From assembly GCA_035530615.1 (NCBI GenBank), contig DATKUL010000001.1, positions 434,001 through 498,000 of the forward strand: 64,000 nt of DNA, written 5' to 3'. Below are positions 52,641 through 63,456 of the stretch, one piece after another. The position numbers were made by a program, and so were the translations under genes. Source of the stretch: Candidatus Paceibacterota bacterium (lineage in GTDB: Bacteria; Actinomycetota; Actinomycetes; Nanopelagicales; Nanopelagicaceae). The notes beneath the pieces are model-generated. The model saw only the letters and a program-made list of their open reading frames with translations. It did no database searches and had not been told where the DNA came from. Positions within the stretch are counted from its first letter, which is position 1. Each line of letters begins with the position of its first letter.

Positions 52641-53522
52641 CTAATCCTGGAAGGGTGTGCCGGTAAGCCTCAAATATGCATCTCGGTAACGTTCTGCCGT
52701 CTTCTCGACGATCTCTGCAGGCAACTGCGGCGGTGGGGATTCACGATCCCACCCGCTTTCCACCAAGTAGTCGCGAACAAATTGTTTGTCGAAAGAAGGC
52801 TGGGCTCCACCAGGACTCCATGTTTGTGCATCCCAGAACCTGGATGAGTCTGGAGTCAGAGCCTCATCGCCCAGAGTGATCTCATCATTTTCATCAACGC
52901 CGAATTCGAATTTCGTGTCAGCGAGGATAATTCCGCGGCCCTTGGCGTAATCAGCGGCGGCGCTATAGAGCTGGAGAGTCAGATCGCTGAGTTCATTTGC
53001 TTTAGGAACAATTTCAAGTGCTTGTTCTAGATTGATATTTATGTCGTGGTCTCCAACTGCCGCCTTCGTCGCAGGAGTGAAAATATTTTCAGGAAGTTGT
53101 GAGCCATCCAGTAGGCCACTCGGAAGAGGAATGCCACAGACTGACTGCGACTTTTTATACTCACTCCATCCGCTGCCCGTGAGGTAACCGCGTGCCACGC
53201 ATTCAATGGGGAACATGGTCAGCGGTTTAACAATTACCGCGCGGCCTTTCACCTCTGATGGAACATCCACGCTAATGACGTGATTTGGAACAATGCTCTT
53301 CAACTGTTCGAACCAGAAGAGTGAGAGCTGAGTAAGTACGGCCCCCTTTGTTGGAATCGGCGTGGGTAGAACCCAGTCGAAAGCAGAGATCCGATCGGAC
53401 GTCACCATCAACAGGCGGCCCGACGCGTCTGAATAAAGATCACGAACCTTTCCAGTTCGCAGATGTGTCCAGCCTGGAATTACGGCTGCTGGTGGTGGCC
53501 CGGCTTGGCCAAAGCCGCTCAT
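52641..53522 (-). CDS. purC: Phosphoribosylaminoimidazole-succinocarboxamide synthase
   Basis: SAICAR synthetase of 293 aa, the longer eukaryote/actinobacterial-like form. Motifs are LRTGKVRDLY, SDRISAFDWVLP, VECVARGYLTGSG, LADTKFEFG and the ADP-binding LTPDSSRFW. It overlaps purB's stop by four bases and precedes purS. Confidence 0.95.
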   Translation of the reverse strand: MSGFGQAGPPPAAVIPGWTHLRTGKVRDLYSDASGRLLMVTSDRISAFDWVLPTPIPTKGAVLTQLSLFWFEQLKSIVPNHVISVDVPSEVKGRAVIVKPLTMFPIECVARGYLTGSGWSEYKKSQSVCGIPLPSGLLDGSQLPENIFTPATKAAVGDHDININLEQALEIVPKANELSDLTLQLYSAAADYAKGRGIILADTKFEFGVDENDEITLGDEALTPDSSRFWDAQTWSPGGAQPSFDKQFVRDYLVESGWDRESPPPQLPAEIVEKTAERYRDAYLRLTGTPFQD

Positions 53523-54940
53523 CGAATCGTCCCTGGTTTGTAATTGGCGGCATCGTGATGCGTCGCGGTAATCAATTCAATTCTCTTCACAACGCGGGCA
53601 ACCTGCTCACGGGCATCGCCCGTGAATTCAATGGGATTGCTGATGAGTGCAGCCAGGCTCTCCCTATCCAGCGGAATCCTTGGATCATCAGCGAGAGCAG
53701 CGAGAAGTAAGTTGGGTTTTCCTTCGCGCATGGCTAATGCAGCTTGGGTTGCGTGCTCTTTGATAATCTCATGGGCGGCTTCACGACCCACACCCGCCTT
53801 CACACTTGCCATCAGGATTTTGGTGCTGGCCAGAAATGGCAGGTACCGCTCAAGTTCTGCCTCAATAACTGCCGGGAAAATACCAAATTCACTGATTACG
53901 GTGAGCATGGTCTCCAACAGCCCATCAATGGCATAAAAAGCATCCGGAATCGCCACGCGGCGCACAACGCTGCATGAGACATCGCCTTCGTTCCACTGGT
54001 CTCCGGCTAATTCGCCAGCCATAGAGACGTACCCGCGGAGAAGCACAGTGAGACCATTTACACGTTCGCAAGAACGAGTATTCATTTTATGCGGCATGGC
54101 GGAGGAGCCAACTTGTCCGGCCTTGAAACCTTCCGTGACAAGTTCGGCACCCGCCATAAGCCGAATAGAAGTCGCTAGCGAGGATGGCGCTGCTGCAATC
54201 TGAAGCAACGAAGAGAGAACATCAAAATCGAAGGAGCGAGGATAAACCTGACCTGTTGAATCCAGTACGTGATCAAAACCTAATTCAGAAGCAATTGAGA
54301 GTTCGAGTTGCTTGTGTGCTTCCGAGGATCCGAGCAGATCGATGGAATCTTGCGCTGTTCCGACCGGCCCCTTTATTCCTCGAAGCGGGTAGCGCTCCAA
54401 AAGAGAGGAGAGGCGTTCGTAGGCAAAAAGTAATTCTTCCGAGGCTGAGGCAAAACGTTTTCCAAGAGTTGTGATCTGGGCCGGAACGTTGTGTGAACGG
54501 CCGGCGATTGGTTGATCGGCATATTGGGTTGCTCGCTCACCTAAGCGGGCTAACAAAGCAACCGTCTTGTCTCGGACAATAAGCAAGCCATTTCTGATTT
54601 GAAGTGCTTCAATATTTTCCGTCAGGTCACGACTTGTCATTCCAGCATGGATAGCCTCGTGGCCAGCCAAAGCATTGAACTCTTCTATTCTTGCTTTCAC
54701 ATCATGACGAGTGATCTTCTCTCTCGCATCGATGGAAGAGAGATCAACTTGAGTGATTACCTTTTCGTAATCCCGAATAACATCCTGGCTAATTGGGTGA
54801 CCGAGTTTGGATTGAGCTCGTGCGACTGCAAGCCAGAGTTTTCTCTCAGAAATTATTTTGGCTTCCGGCGCAAAGATCTCGCGCATTGCACCTGATGCAT
54901 ATCTACTCGCCAGAACACTCACTGGTACATTCTCGCCCAT
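53519..54940 (-). CDS. purB: Adenylosuccinate lyase
   Basis: A lyase acting twice in the purine pathway (SAICAR to AICAR, adenylosuccinate to AMP), 473 aa. The fumarase-superfamily signature is GSSAMPHKMNTRSCE, with the catalytic serine loop; also ITRHDVKARIEEF and GMTSRDLTENI. The start overlaps the purD stop by one base, and the end overlaps purC by four. Confidence 0.95.
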   Translation of the reverse strand: MGENVPVSVLASRYASGAMREIFAPEAKIISERKLWLAVARAQSKLGHPISQDVIRDYEKVITQVDLSSIDAREKITRHDVKARIEEFNALAGHEAIHAGMTSRDLTENIEALQIRNGLLIVRDKTVALLARLGERATQYADQPIAGRSHNVPAQITTLGKRFASASEELLFAYERLSSLLERYPLRGIKGPVGTAQDSIDLLGSSEAHKQLELSIASELGFDHVLDSTGQVYPRSFDFDVLSSLLQIAAAPSSLATSIRLMAGAELVTEGFKAGQVGSSAMPHKMNTRSCERVNGLTVLLRGYVSMAGELAGDQWNEGDVSCSVVRRVAIPDAFYAIDGLLETMLTVISEFGIFPAVIEAELERYLPFLASTKILMASVKAGVGREAAHEIIKEHATQAALAMREGKPNLLLAALADDPRIPLDRESLAALISNPIEFTGDAREQVARVVKRIELITATHHDAANYKPGTIR

Positions 54941-56184
54941 CAGTTGCCCTTCTCCGCAATCGAGGCATTGAAAGCTATATCCGTGCGGAAAAACGAGCCC
55001 TCCAAGTGAATCTGGCTTATCCCGCGATAAGCGCAGTTGCGCGCTTCCGTAAGATCGCTACCCAGACCAGTAACAGCCAATACCCGACCACCGTTAGAGA
55101 CGAGTTCGTCGTTTACTAAGCCAGTTCCAGCCTGGAAGACCTGTACGCAATCAATATCTGGAAGGCCCGTGAGCGGGTCTCCCGTCCGCGGCGAATCTGG
55201 GTAGCCATGTGCTGCCAGCACCACCGTGACTGCCGACTCCTCACGCCATTCCAGAGTTACCCCATCTAGATCTCGCATGGCCGCTTTATACAGAAGTGCT
55301 CCCAAAGGCGTGATGAGACGCGGAATCAGTACCTGCGTCTCTGGATCGCCAAATCGAGCGTTGAATTCAATAATCCGAGTTCCATGGTTTGTGAGTGCAA
55401 GACCCGCATAAAGCAAACCCACAAAAGGAGTACCCCGCGCCGCCATTTCAGCAATCATCGGTGCGAGAACTTCCCGCTGGGTCTGCTCGACAATATCTGT
55501 CGGTGCCCAAGGAAGTGGTGAGTATGCGCCCATCCCACCTGTGTTGGGGCCCTCATCATGATCGCGCGCGCGCTTAAAATCTTGCGCCGGTTGCATGGCA
55601 ATGATTCTTTTCCCGTCTGAAATTCCAAAGAGTGAAATCTCCGGGCCGTCGAGAAATTCTTCGATAACGACTTTCTTGCAACTCAGTGCGTGCTTGAGGG
55701 CTACATCACGGTCCCGCGTAACAACCACACCTTTTCCAGCAGCCAAGCCGTCGTCCTTTACAACATATGGCGCGCTGAACGAATCCAAGGCCCTCTCGAT
55801 TTCCTGTCGAGTCGTACAAGTGAAACTTCGTGCGGTTGGGACACCGGCATCATTCATAACTTCTTTTGCAAAAGTTTTGGATCCCTCTAATTGAGCCGCC
55901 GCCTTGGACGGGCCAAAAGTTGCAAATCCACTTGCTCGCAATACATCTGCCACCCCATTCACTAGTGGCGCCTCTGGCCCCACTACAACGAGATCAACGT
56001 CTAACTCTTGTGCAAGAAGTAAAATTGCCGCATTGTCGGTCATATCGACCGGATGAATTGTTGCGATTTCGGAAATTCCGGGATTGCCAGGTGCGCAATG
56101 AAGCTCTGCTACCTCGGGATCAACTGCCAGACCGGATGCAAGTGCGTGTTCGCGTCCGCCGCTGCCAATGAGTAGAACTTTCAT
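54940..56184 (-). CDS. purD: Phosphoribosylamine-glycine ligase
   Basis: GAR synthetase, 414 aa, with an ATP-grasp fold. It begins [14 protein letters not shown] and shows [26 protein letters not shown] and [12 protein letters not shown]. It precedes purB and lies 49 bases after the end of purA. Confidence 0.96.
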   Translation of the reverse strand: MKVLLIGSGGREHALASGLAVDPEVAELHCAPGNPGISEIATIHPVDMTDNAAILLLAQELDVDLVVVGPEAPLVNGVADVLRASGFATFGPSKAAAQLEGSKTFAKEVMNDAGVPTARSFTCTTRQEIERALDSFSAPYVVKDDGLAAGKGVVVTRDRDVALKHALSCKKVVIEEFLDGPEISLFGISDGKRIIAMQPAQDFKRARDHDEGPNTGGMGAYSPLPWAPTDIVEQTQREVLAPMIAEMAARGTPFVGLLYAGLALTNHGTRIIEFNARFGDPETQVLIPRLITPLGALLYKAAMRDLDGVTLEWREESAVTVVLAAHGYPDSPRTGDPLTGLPDIDCVQVFQAGTGLVNDELVSNGGRVLAVTGLGSDLTEARNCAYRGISQIHLEGSFFRTDIAFNASIAEKGN

Positions 56185-56233
56185 CGGAGTGCCTCAATAA
56201 TTTGAGCCACGCCTCCCACCAGAGTATTCATCC

Positions 56234-57532
<1,299 letters not shown>

Positions 57533-57549
57533 TTAGAAGAGTGAAGAAA

Positions 57550-58584
57550 TTAAGCGAGTAGAGATGTTCCTGCCGAGCGAAGATCGTCACATGCGTGTTG
57601 AACACGAGCAGCCATACCTGCTTCAGCTGCCTTGCCCCAAGCACGTGGGTCATACATCTTCTTATTTCCAACTTCACCATCGATCTTGAGGACGCCGTCG
57701 TAATTCTTCATCACGTGATCGACCACTGGTCGGGTGTAGGCGTATTGAGTATCGGTGTCGATATTCATCTTAATGACACCGTAATCGAGCGCCTCTCGAA
57801 TTTCACTCAGAAGCGATCCAGAACCGCCGTGAAATACGAGGTCAAAAGGCTTTGAACCAGAAACAAGGCCCTTTTTCGCCGCAACCGCGTCCTGCAATTC
57901 CTGGAGGATTTTTGGTTGAAGTACAACGTTGCCGGGTTTGTAAACTCCATGAACGTTTCCGAATGTTGCAGCAAGCATGTAACGCCCGCGCTCACCAAGA
58001 CCTAGAGTTTCGGCCGTCAAGATGGCATCCTCCGGTGTGGAGTACAACTTGGCATCATGCTTTGCCTCAACGCCATCCTCTTCGCCACCGACAACGCCAA
58101 TCTCTAATTCCAGGATCGTTTTAGCGGCAGCTGACTTCACTATCAGTTCGTCTGCAATGCTCATGTTCTCCTTCATGGAAACGGCTGAGCCATCCCACAT
58201 GTGAGAGTTGAAAAGTGGGGCCTTCCCATCTTTGATCCGCTGCGCACCGAAATCAAGCAGCGGCCGCATAAAGCCATCGAGCTTTTCGGCGGGGCAGTGG
58301 TCAGTGTGAAGTGCAATCTGAACGTTGTAATTCTTTGCCACGATATGTGCGAACTCTGCGAGGGCAACCGCACCGTCCACCATCTTCTTGACGGTCGAAC
58401 CAGAGGCAAATTCCGCGCCGCCCCAGGAAAATTGGATGATTCCATCAGATTGCGCTTCAGCAAAACCGCGCAGAGCTGCAATGAGGGTGGAAGATGATGA
58501 GACGTTGATGGCTGGATAAGCGAAGGCGCCTTTTTTAGCGCGATCGAGCATTTCTGAGTAAATCTCTGGACTGGCTATTGGCAT
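57550..58584 (-). CDS. fba: Fructose-bisphosphate aldolase, class II
   Basis: A zinc-dependent aldolase of glycolysis and gluconeogenesis, 344 aa. Metal-binding histidines are in ALHTDHCPAEKLDG and VFHGGSGSLLSEIREAL, with the glutamate region ELEIGVVGGEEDGV. It is the E. coli FbaA-like (class IIA) length. It is transcribed toward the purine genes, with a small gap after it. Confidence 0.96.
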   Translation of the reverse strand: MPIASPEIYSEMLDRAKKGAFAYPAINVSSSSTLIAALRGFAEAQSDGIIQFSWGGAEFASGSTVKKMVDGAVALAEFAHIVAKNYNVQIALHTDHCPAEKLDGFMRPLLDFGAQRIKDGKAPLFNSHMWDGSAVSMKENMSIADELIVKSAAAKTILELEIGVVGGEEDGVEAKHDAKLYSTPEDAILTAETLGLGERGRYMLAATFGNVHGVYKPGNVVLQPKILQELQDAVAAKKGLVSGSKPFDLVFHGGSGSLLSEIREALDYGVIKMNIDTDTQYAYTRPVVDHVMKNYDGVLKIDGEVGNKKMYDPRAWGKAAEAGMAARVQHACDDLRSAGTSLLA

Positions 58585-58684
58585 TTCGACTCCAATGATG
58601 GGCGCGAGTGTAATTCTCTCATCTAGCGCGCCATTGGGCCGATTGGAGGCTTACGCCCTATCCCACCACATTCTGCCCAGAACC

Positions 58685-58735
58685 AAAAATCGCCATGCGG
58701 CACCAGGAGGAATGATGCCGCATCGCGATCTTTTT
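58685..58735 (-). terminator. Terminator after small peptide gene
   Basis: A hairpin with ATGCGGCA/TGCCGCAT and flanking ATCGC/GCGAT around a 13-base loop. On the minus strand it is followed by a run of five T, so it ends the transcript of the 36-aa peptide gene before fba. A T-run is also present in the other direction. Confidence 0.75.
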
Positions 58736-58764
58736 GACCCTCACGGGCGAGGCAGTTTGGGCTC

Positions 58765-58875
58765 TCAGTGTCCGAGCGTCTTGAGTATCTTCAACAAGAT
58801 GCTGGCCAGCCCGCTGACTAAGGCGGGATTGCCGAGAATCTTGAGAAACATCGTGAAAAATGCGATCAGGCTCAT
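58765..58875 (-). CDS. Small hydrophobic peptide, 36 aa
   Basis: A 36-residue ORF starting MSLIAFFTMFLKILGN and continuing SILLKILKTLGH, with AAAGGA four bases before the ATG and its own terminator at 58685-58735. The sequence is rich in Leu, Ile and Phe, and basic residues recur so that an amphipathic helix is possible. There is no signal peptide and no recognised family. It lies divergently upstream of the acetyl-CoA synthetase gene. It might be membrane-active (leader, PSM-like or toxin-like) or simply a small membrane protein; the ribosome-binding site and terminator favour real expression. Confidence 0.6.
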   Translation of the reverse strand: MSLIAFFTMFLKILGNPALVSGLASILLKILKTLGH

Positions 58876-59021
58876 GTGTTCCTTTCTCTCGTTCTAATAT
58901 GTGAGACGGACATTCTCTGTGCAGGAGAGCCTCTCTCTCATCGCGCCAATCTCACGTGTGAGCAACGCAGATCGGTGCATTGCTACCCAACTATGAGAAT
59001 GGGCGGTAATCTCCTCGGACT

Positions 59022-60980
59022 ATGAGCGAAGAGACACTTGAAAATTTACTGACCGAAACCCGCACCTTCCTGCCCAGCCTTGAATTCGCTGCGGACGCCA
59101 ATGCACAACCTTTTATCTATGCGCAGGCGAACAGAGACCGAATCGCTTTCTGGGAGACGCAGGCGGAGGAGTTGACGTGGGAGAAGCATTGGGATCAGGC
59201 CCTCGACTGGCAGCCTCCATACGCTAAGTGGTTTATCGGAGGAACCATCAACGCCTCGGTCAATTGCCTCGACCGGCATGTTGAAGAAGGACGCGGCGAT
59301 CGCGTGGCATTTCATTTTGAGGGCGAACCTGGAGACACCCGCACGATCACGTACGCAGACCTCTTTATTCAGGTAAAAAAAGCGACAAACGCGCTCATCG
59401 AACTGGGCGTCAAAGCCGGAGATCGCGTGGCGATCTACATGCCAATGATTCCAGAAGCAGCTGTCGCAATGCTGGCATGCGCCCGTCTGGGCGCACCTCA
59501 CTCTGTTGTCTTTGGCGGCTTTTCCGCCGAAGCACTCCTTTCAAGAATTAGGGATGCCGATGCAACTCTGGTCATTACATCCGATGGTGGCTTCCGCAAG
59601 GGAAATGCTTTCGCACTCAAACCAGCCGTTGATGAAGCACTTCTTGGAGAAACGAAGGTAAAGAAAGTTCTGGTTGTGAAGCGAACTGGACAGGACGTCG
59701 CCTGGGACGCTGCCCGTGATGTCTGGTGGGATGAGATTGTCGATCGTCAAAGTGATCAGCACATCGCGGAAAGTTTTGATAGTGAGCATCCGCTCTTTAT
59801 TCTCTACACCTCCGGAACCACAGCCAAACCAAAGGGTATTTTCCACACGACCGGGGGCTACTTAACTCAGGTCGCATTCACCCACAAAATGGTCTTTGAT
59901 CTCAAGCCCGAGACTGACGTCTTCTGGTGCACCGCGGATATCGGCTGGGTTACGGGTCACTCGTATGTTGTTTATGGACCGCTCATGAATGGCGCCACTC
60001 AAGTGATGTATGAAGGCACGCCGGACACTCCTCATAAGGGCCGAATTTTTGAATTGATCGCCAAGTACAAAGTTTCGATTCTCTACACCGCACCTACGCT
60101 CATCCGCACATGGATGAAGTGGGGTGATCAATATCCTCAAGCACACGACTTATCTTCGCTACGTCTGCTTGGAAGTGTTGGTGAGCCAATCAATCCTGAA
60201 GCATGGATGTGGTACTACAACCTGATCGGCGGAGGACGCTGCCCGATCGTGGATACCTGGTGGCAGACCGAAACGGGAGCGATCATGATTTCACCCCTGC
60301 CTGGCATCACGGCAAGTAAGCCCGGCTCGGCTATGCGACCCCTGCCTGGCATCAGCGTGAAAGTGGTCAACGAGAAGGCCGAACCAGTGGCTAATGGTCA
60401 TGGTGGTTACCTCATTATTGATCAACCATGGCCCTCAATGTTGCGCGGAATTTGGGGAGAACCCGCGCGCTACCAGGAAAACTACTGGTCCAAATTTGAT
60501 GACCTTTACTTTGCGGGAGACGGTGCCAAACTCGATGACGATGGAGCGATTTGGTTGCTCGGTCGAGTCGACGATGTCATGAACGTTTCAGGTCACCGCA
60601 TTTCCACAACTGAAGTTGAATCGGCTCTGGTATCTCACGATGCAGTCGCAGAAGCAGCAGTCGTTGGCGCATCGGATGCAATGACTGGGCAAGGAATTGT
60701 CGCCTTCGTTATTCTGCGTTCTGGAATTGCTCATGCTGAAGGCAGTGAGTTGATTGCGCAATTGCGAAATCACGTCGCGAAGGAAATTGGACCTATCGCA
60801 CGACCTCGACAGATCATTTTAGTCGCAGAACTTCCAAAAACTCGCAGCGGAAAAATTATGCGGCGGCTTCTCCAAGACGTTGCGGAAAATCGGGCCGTAG
60901 GAGACTCAACAACACTTGCTGATCCAAACATCATGAAGCTGATCTCGGAGGGACTCCAGAGCGCTACAGCGGACGAATAG
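59022..60980 (+). CDS. acs: Acetyl-CoA synthetase
   Basis: Activates acetate to acetyl-CoA through acetyl-AMP, 652 aa. Motifs are YTSGTTAKPKG (P-loop-like), WWQTETGA and YFAGDGAKLDDDG, and the C-terminal acetylation site is TRSGKIMRRLL. The N-terminal extension is of normal length. It is monocistronic on the plus strand. Its end overlaps the cvpA-like gene by 17 bases in convergent arrangement. Expression may depend on a CRP-type regulator, but no convincing site was found. Confidence 0.95.
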   Translation: MSEETLENLLTETRTFLPSLEFAADANAQPFIYAQANRDRIAFWETQAEELTWEKHWDQALDWQPPYAKWFIGGTINASVNCLDRHVEEGRGDRVAFHFEGEPGDTRTITYADLFIQVKKATNALIELGVKAGDRVAIYMPMIPEAAVAMLACARLGAPHSVVFGGFSAEALLSRIRDADATLVITSDGGFRKGNAFALKPAVDEALLGETKVKKVLVVKRTGQDVAWDAARDVWWDEIVDRQSDQHIAESFDSEHPLFILYTSGTTAKPKGIFHTTGGYLTQVAFTHKMVFDLKPETDVFWCTADIGWVTGHSYVVYGPLMNGATQVMYEGTPDTPHKGRIFELIAKYKVSILYTAPTLIRTWMKWGDQYPQAHDLSSLRLLGSVGEPINPEAWMWYYNLIGGGRCPIVDTWWQTETGAIMISPLPGITASKPGSAMRPLPGISVKVVNEKAEPVANGHGGYLIIDQPWPSMLRGIWGEPARYQENYWSKFDDLYFAGDGAKLDDDGAIWLLGRVDDVMNVSGHRISTTEVESALVSHDAVAEAAVVGASDAMTGQGIVAFVILRSGIAHAEGSELIAQLRNHVAKEIGPIARPRQIILVAELPKTRSGKIMRRLLQDVAENRAVGDSTTLADPNIMKLISEGLQSATADE

Positions 60981-61461
60981 CGTTTAAGCTTTTCTCAATC
61001 TCGGCGCGTAAGTGAGTTACGAATGTAGGCATCTTCTCGTTTATTTTTGGGTAGATCGTGCTTTCCGAAACTGCGCTCCTTGCCGCGCTCCAGGGCGACC
61101 AGAGAATTACAGAGATCACCAAGTAAGAAATCACGGTGACGCGCAATAATTCCAAAGCAACTCCAGCAAGAGAATCTATAAAACGAAGTGGGCTCCACAG
61201 AAGTCTGGCTCGGAAGAAATGGGCCAATGCACCAAGAAGGCGTCTCCCGAGTTCGGCCATAATAAAGATTGCAAGAACTGTCGCGCCAAATCTGTTGATC
61301 GCACTGTGTACCTCTGCAGCAAACTGAAGCGCCAGGGCCAATCCCAGTACGCCTCCACCGATATAGCCAACGGTCGAAAAGATGGTGTGGAGGAATCCCC
61401 TTCGAAAACCCGTAATGACGCCAAAAATGGCGAGGATAACCAGAACTGCGTCTACAAACAT
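60964..61461 (-). CDS. CvpA-family membrane protein
   Basis: A 165-aa protein with about four TM helices, starting DAVLVILAIFGVITGFRRGF, the CvpA signature. In actinobacteria CvpA domains often precede a trypsin domain (MarP), but here only the membrane part is present. Its role is not certain; it could help in stress or colicin-like import processes. It follows the TlpA-like gene by four bases. Confidence 0.82.
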   Translation of the reverse strand: MFVDAVLVILAIFGVITGFRRGFLHTIFSTVGYIGGGVLGLALALQFAAEVHSAINRFGATVLAIFIMAELGRRLLGALAHFFRARLLWSPLRFIDSLAGVALELLRVTVISYLVISVILWSPWSAARSAVSESTIYPKINEKMPTFVTHLRAEIEKSLNAIRPL

Positions 61462-61465
61462 GACG

Positions 61466-62011
61466 CTAACCTACGGTGATATTGAGGTATTTACTTGCCA
61501 GAGTCCGTAATTCTGCTTCGTTTCGCAACACCCCTATCTTCTTATAAACGACCTTGCCCGCAGTGTCGATAAACCAAGTGACGGGAACTCCCATTCCAAA
61601 GAGTCCGCGAGTCCTTCCGTCCGGGTCGGTTAAGTTGGGCCAGGTCATACCATTCTCAATCACAAAATTGGTCGCGTCGGTCCGCTTCGCTTCTTCAACG
61701 TTGACCCCGAGAAGGCGGATTTGGGTCTTTGCTTTAGAGTAAAAAGAACGGAAGATCGGAATTTCCTCTTTACACGGAGCACACCATGAACCCCACACAT
61801 TAAGAATCAGAGGTCCTTTCAATTGATTAAAGTGAACTGTGGAGTTTCCGTCAAGACAGGGAATCTCAACCCCCTCATTAGATGAAGAGAGCGGAATTGA
61901 TTCACATCCAACGACGGTTCCCAGTTTTGGCACCACAGTAGATTGAGAAGAACACCCTGATAAGACGATTGATGAAATCACAAAGATAGTAAGAATCTTT
62001 GGACGATTCAT
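61466..62011 (-). CDS. TlpA/ResA-like thioredoxin-fold lipoprotein
   Basis: A 181-aa extracytoplasmic disulphide oxidoreductase. The lipobox IVLSGCSS gives a lipoprotein signal peptide (cut before C20). The active-site CxxC is in WGSWCAPCKEEI, and the cis-proline region is GVPVTWFID. The start is the ATG at 62011, overlapping nth's stop by four bases (ATGA); the longer frame reads through nth. It probably serves in cytochrome c or cysteine reduction outside the membrane. Confidence 0.9.
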   Translation of the reverse strand: MNRPKILTIFVISSIVLSGCSSQSTVVPKLGTVVGCESIPLSSSNEGVEIPCLDGNSTVHFNQLKGPLILNVWGSWCAPCKEEIPIFRSFYSKAKTQIRLLGVNVEEAKRTDATNFVIENGMTWPNLTDPDGRTRGLFGMGVPVTWFIDTAGKVVYKKIGVLRNEAELRTLASKYLNITVG

Positions 62012-62706
62012 CGGAAATCCGAATCTGACTTGACGAGTGCCCGTGCCCGTGCGGGATCCATCTCGCCAATCCCAACTGATGGGCAGATCTTCGCTAGTGG
62101 GCAGGCACCACAAGCCGGCTTGCGCGAGTGACAGATCCGCCGACCGTGCCAAATCATCCGCTGAGACAAGTTTGTCCATTCCTGTTGGGGTATTAGTGCA
62201 GCAACATCGCGTTCGACCTTCACCGGGTCCAGCGAGTGACTCCACTGAAAGCGTCGACTCAATCGTCCAAAGTGCGTATCTACGGTAATACCTGGCGTGT
62301 CAAAGGCATGCCCCAACACGACGTTCGCAGTCTTCCGACCCACTCCAGGCAGAGTCACTAACTCCTCCAGAGTGCGCGGGACCTTTCCGTTGAATTCAGA
62401 CTCAAGCTTGATCGCCAGACCTTTTATATTCCTAGCCTTGGCTCGGAAAAACCCGGTGGAGTGCACGAGCTCCTCAATTTCCAGAAGATCCGCACCGGCG
62501 AAATCCTGGACTGTGCGGTACTTCCGGAAAAGGGCGGGAGTCACCTGGTTCACCCGCTTATCCGTGCACTGGGCAGAAAGCACCGTGGCGACCAAGAGCT
62601 GCAGAGGGTTCTTGAAATCCAACTCGCAGTGCACATCGGGGTAGGTCTTGGAGAGGATCCGGTAAATCGAGCGAGCGCTCTTCACAGATTGCGGATCGGT
62701 CATCAC
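62008..62706 (-). CDS. nth: Endonuclease III
   Basis: A base-excision-repair glycosylase/AP lyase, 232 aa. The helix-hairpin-helix is LPGVGRKTANVVLG with the catalytic lysine. The aspartate is in VDTHFGRL, and the 4Fe-4S cluster cysteines follow the pattern C-x6-C-x2-C-x5-C in CHSRKPACGACPLAKIC. It is divergent from the CRP-family gene and in an operon with the TlpA-like and cvpA genes. Confidence 0.95.
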   Translation of the reverse strand: MMTDPQSVKSARSIYRILSKTYPDVHCELDFKNPLQLLVATVLSAQCTDKRVNQVTPALFRKYRTVQDFAGADLLEIEELVHSTGFFRAKARNIKGLAIKLESEFNGKVPRTLEELVTLPGVGRKTANVVLGHAFDTPGITVDTHFGRLSRRFQWSHSLDPVKVERDVAALIPQQEWTNLSQRMIWHGRRICHSRKPACGACPLAKICPSVGIGEMDPARARALVKSDSDFR

Positions 62707-62760
62707 GCATCAGAGGCTACGCGTCTGGAACTAAAGGTGAAACTTTGGCCCATTTGCTAG

Positions 62761-62773
62761 TAAAGTCCCCCCG
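62761..62773 (+). promoter_or_regulatory. -10 box of the CRP-family gene, leaderless
   Basis: TAAAGT at 62761-62766 lies 6 bases before the GTG at 62773, so the mRNA probably begins at the start codon; no ribosome-binding site is seen. A -35 box is weak (TGAAAC region near 62738). Confidence 0.45.
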
Positions 62774-63456
62774 TGACTCAAGACGAAGCGATTGTTCGCC
62801 GCGCCCCATTATTTACTGCCCTCGATGACGCCTCAGCCGCATCCCTACGTGCCACCATGGACACGGTGAGACTACCAAAAGGTGCAACTCTCTTCTCTGA
62901 AGGCGACGAGGGACATCATCTTTACGTGATCATCGAAGGCAAATTAAAATTGGGTACATCCAGCGGAGATGGTCGAGAGAATTTACTTTCAATTCTTGGA
63001 CCGGGCGAAATGTTCGGCGAACTCTCCCTCTTTGATGCCGGCCCGCGCACCGCAACTGCAACCGCGGTCACTGACGTTCGACTCCTAAGTCTCGGACACG
63101 ATCAAGTTATTCCGTGGGTTACACGACACCCGCAGGTTGCACTCGATTTACTAGAGCGATTGGCGCAAAGATTGCGTCGCACCAATGAAGTTGTTGGCGA
63201 TCTAGTTTTCTCGGATGTTCCAGGTCGTGTTGCAAAAGCACTTATGGATCTGGGTGATCGCTTTGGAAAAGAGACCGATGAAGGTCTTTACGTTAACCAC
63301 GACCTCACGCAAGAAGAACTCGCACAACTCGTGGGCGCTTCGCGCGAAACGGTAAACAAAGCACTCGCGGACTTCGCAAGTCGTAATTGGATCCGACTCG
63401 ACGGTCGTGCAGTCCTTATCATTGATGTCGATCGTTTGAACAAGCGCGGGCGTTAA
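62773..63456 (+). CDS. CRP/FNR-family transcriptional regulator (GlxR-like)
   Basis: A 227-aa cAMP-receptor-type regulator. The cyclic-nucleotide site shows GEMFGELSLFDAGPRTATA with the phosphate-binding arginine. The C-terminal HTH is LTQEELAQLVGASRET. It resembles the actinobacterial Crp/GlxR global regulator in length and motifs. It starts with GTG and stands alone, divergent from nth. Confidence 0.92.
   Translation: MTQDEAIVRRAPLFTALDDASAASLRATMDTVRLPKGATLFSEGDEGHHLYVIIEGKLKLGTSSGDGRENLLSILGPGEMFGELSLFDAGPRTATATAVTDVRLLSLGHDQVIPWVTRHPQVALDLLERLAQRLRRTNEVVGDLVFSDVPGRVAKALMDLGDRFGKETDEGLYVNHDLTQEELAQLVGASRETVNKALADFASRNWIRLDGRAVLIIDVDRLNKRGR

Noticed and set aside
58951-58962. CTCAC-GT-GTGAG palindrome before acs, as a CRP site
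   Set aside because: The spacing is 2 bases instead of the 6 of TGTGA-N6-TCACA; it is not convincing.
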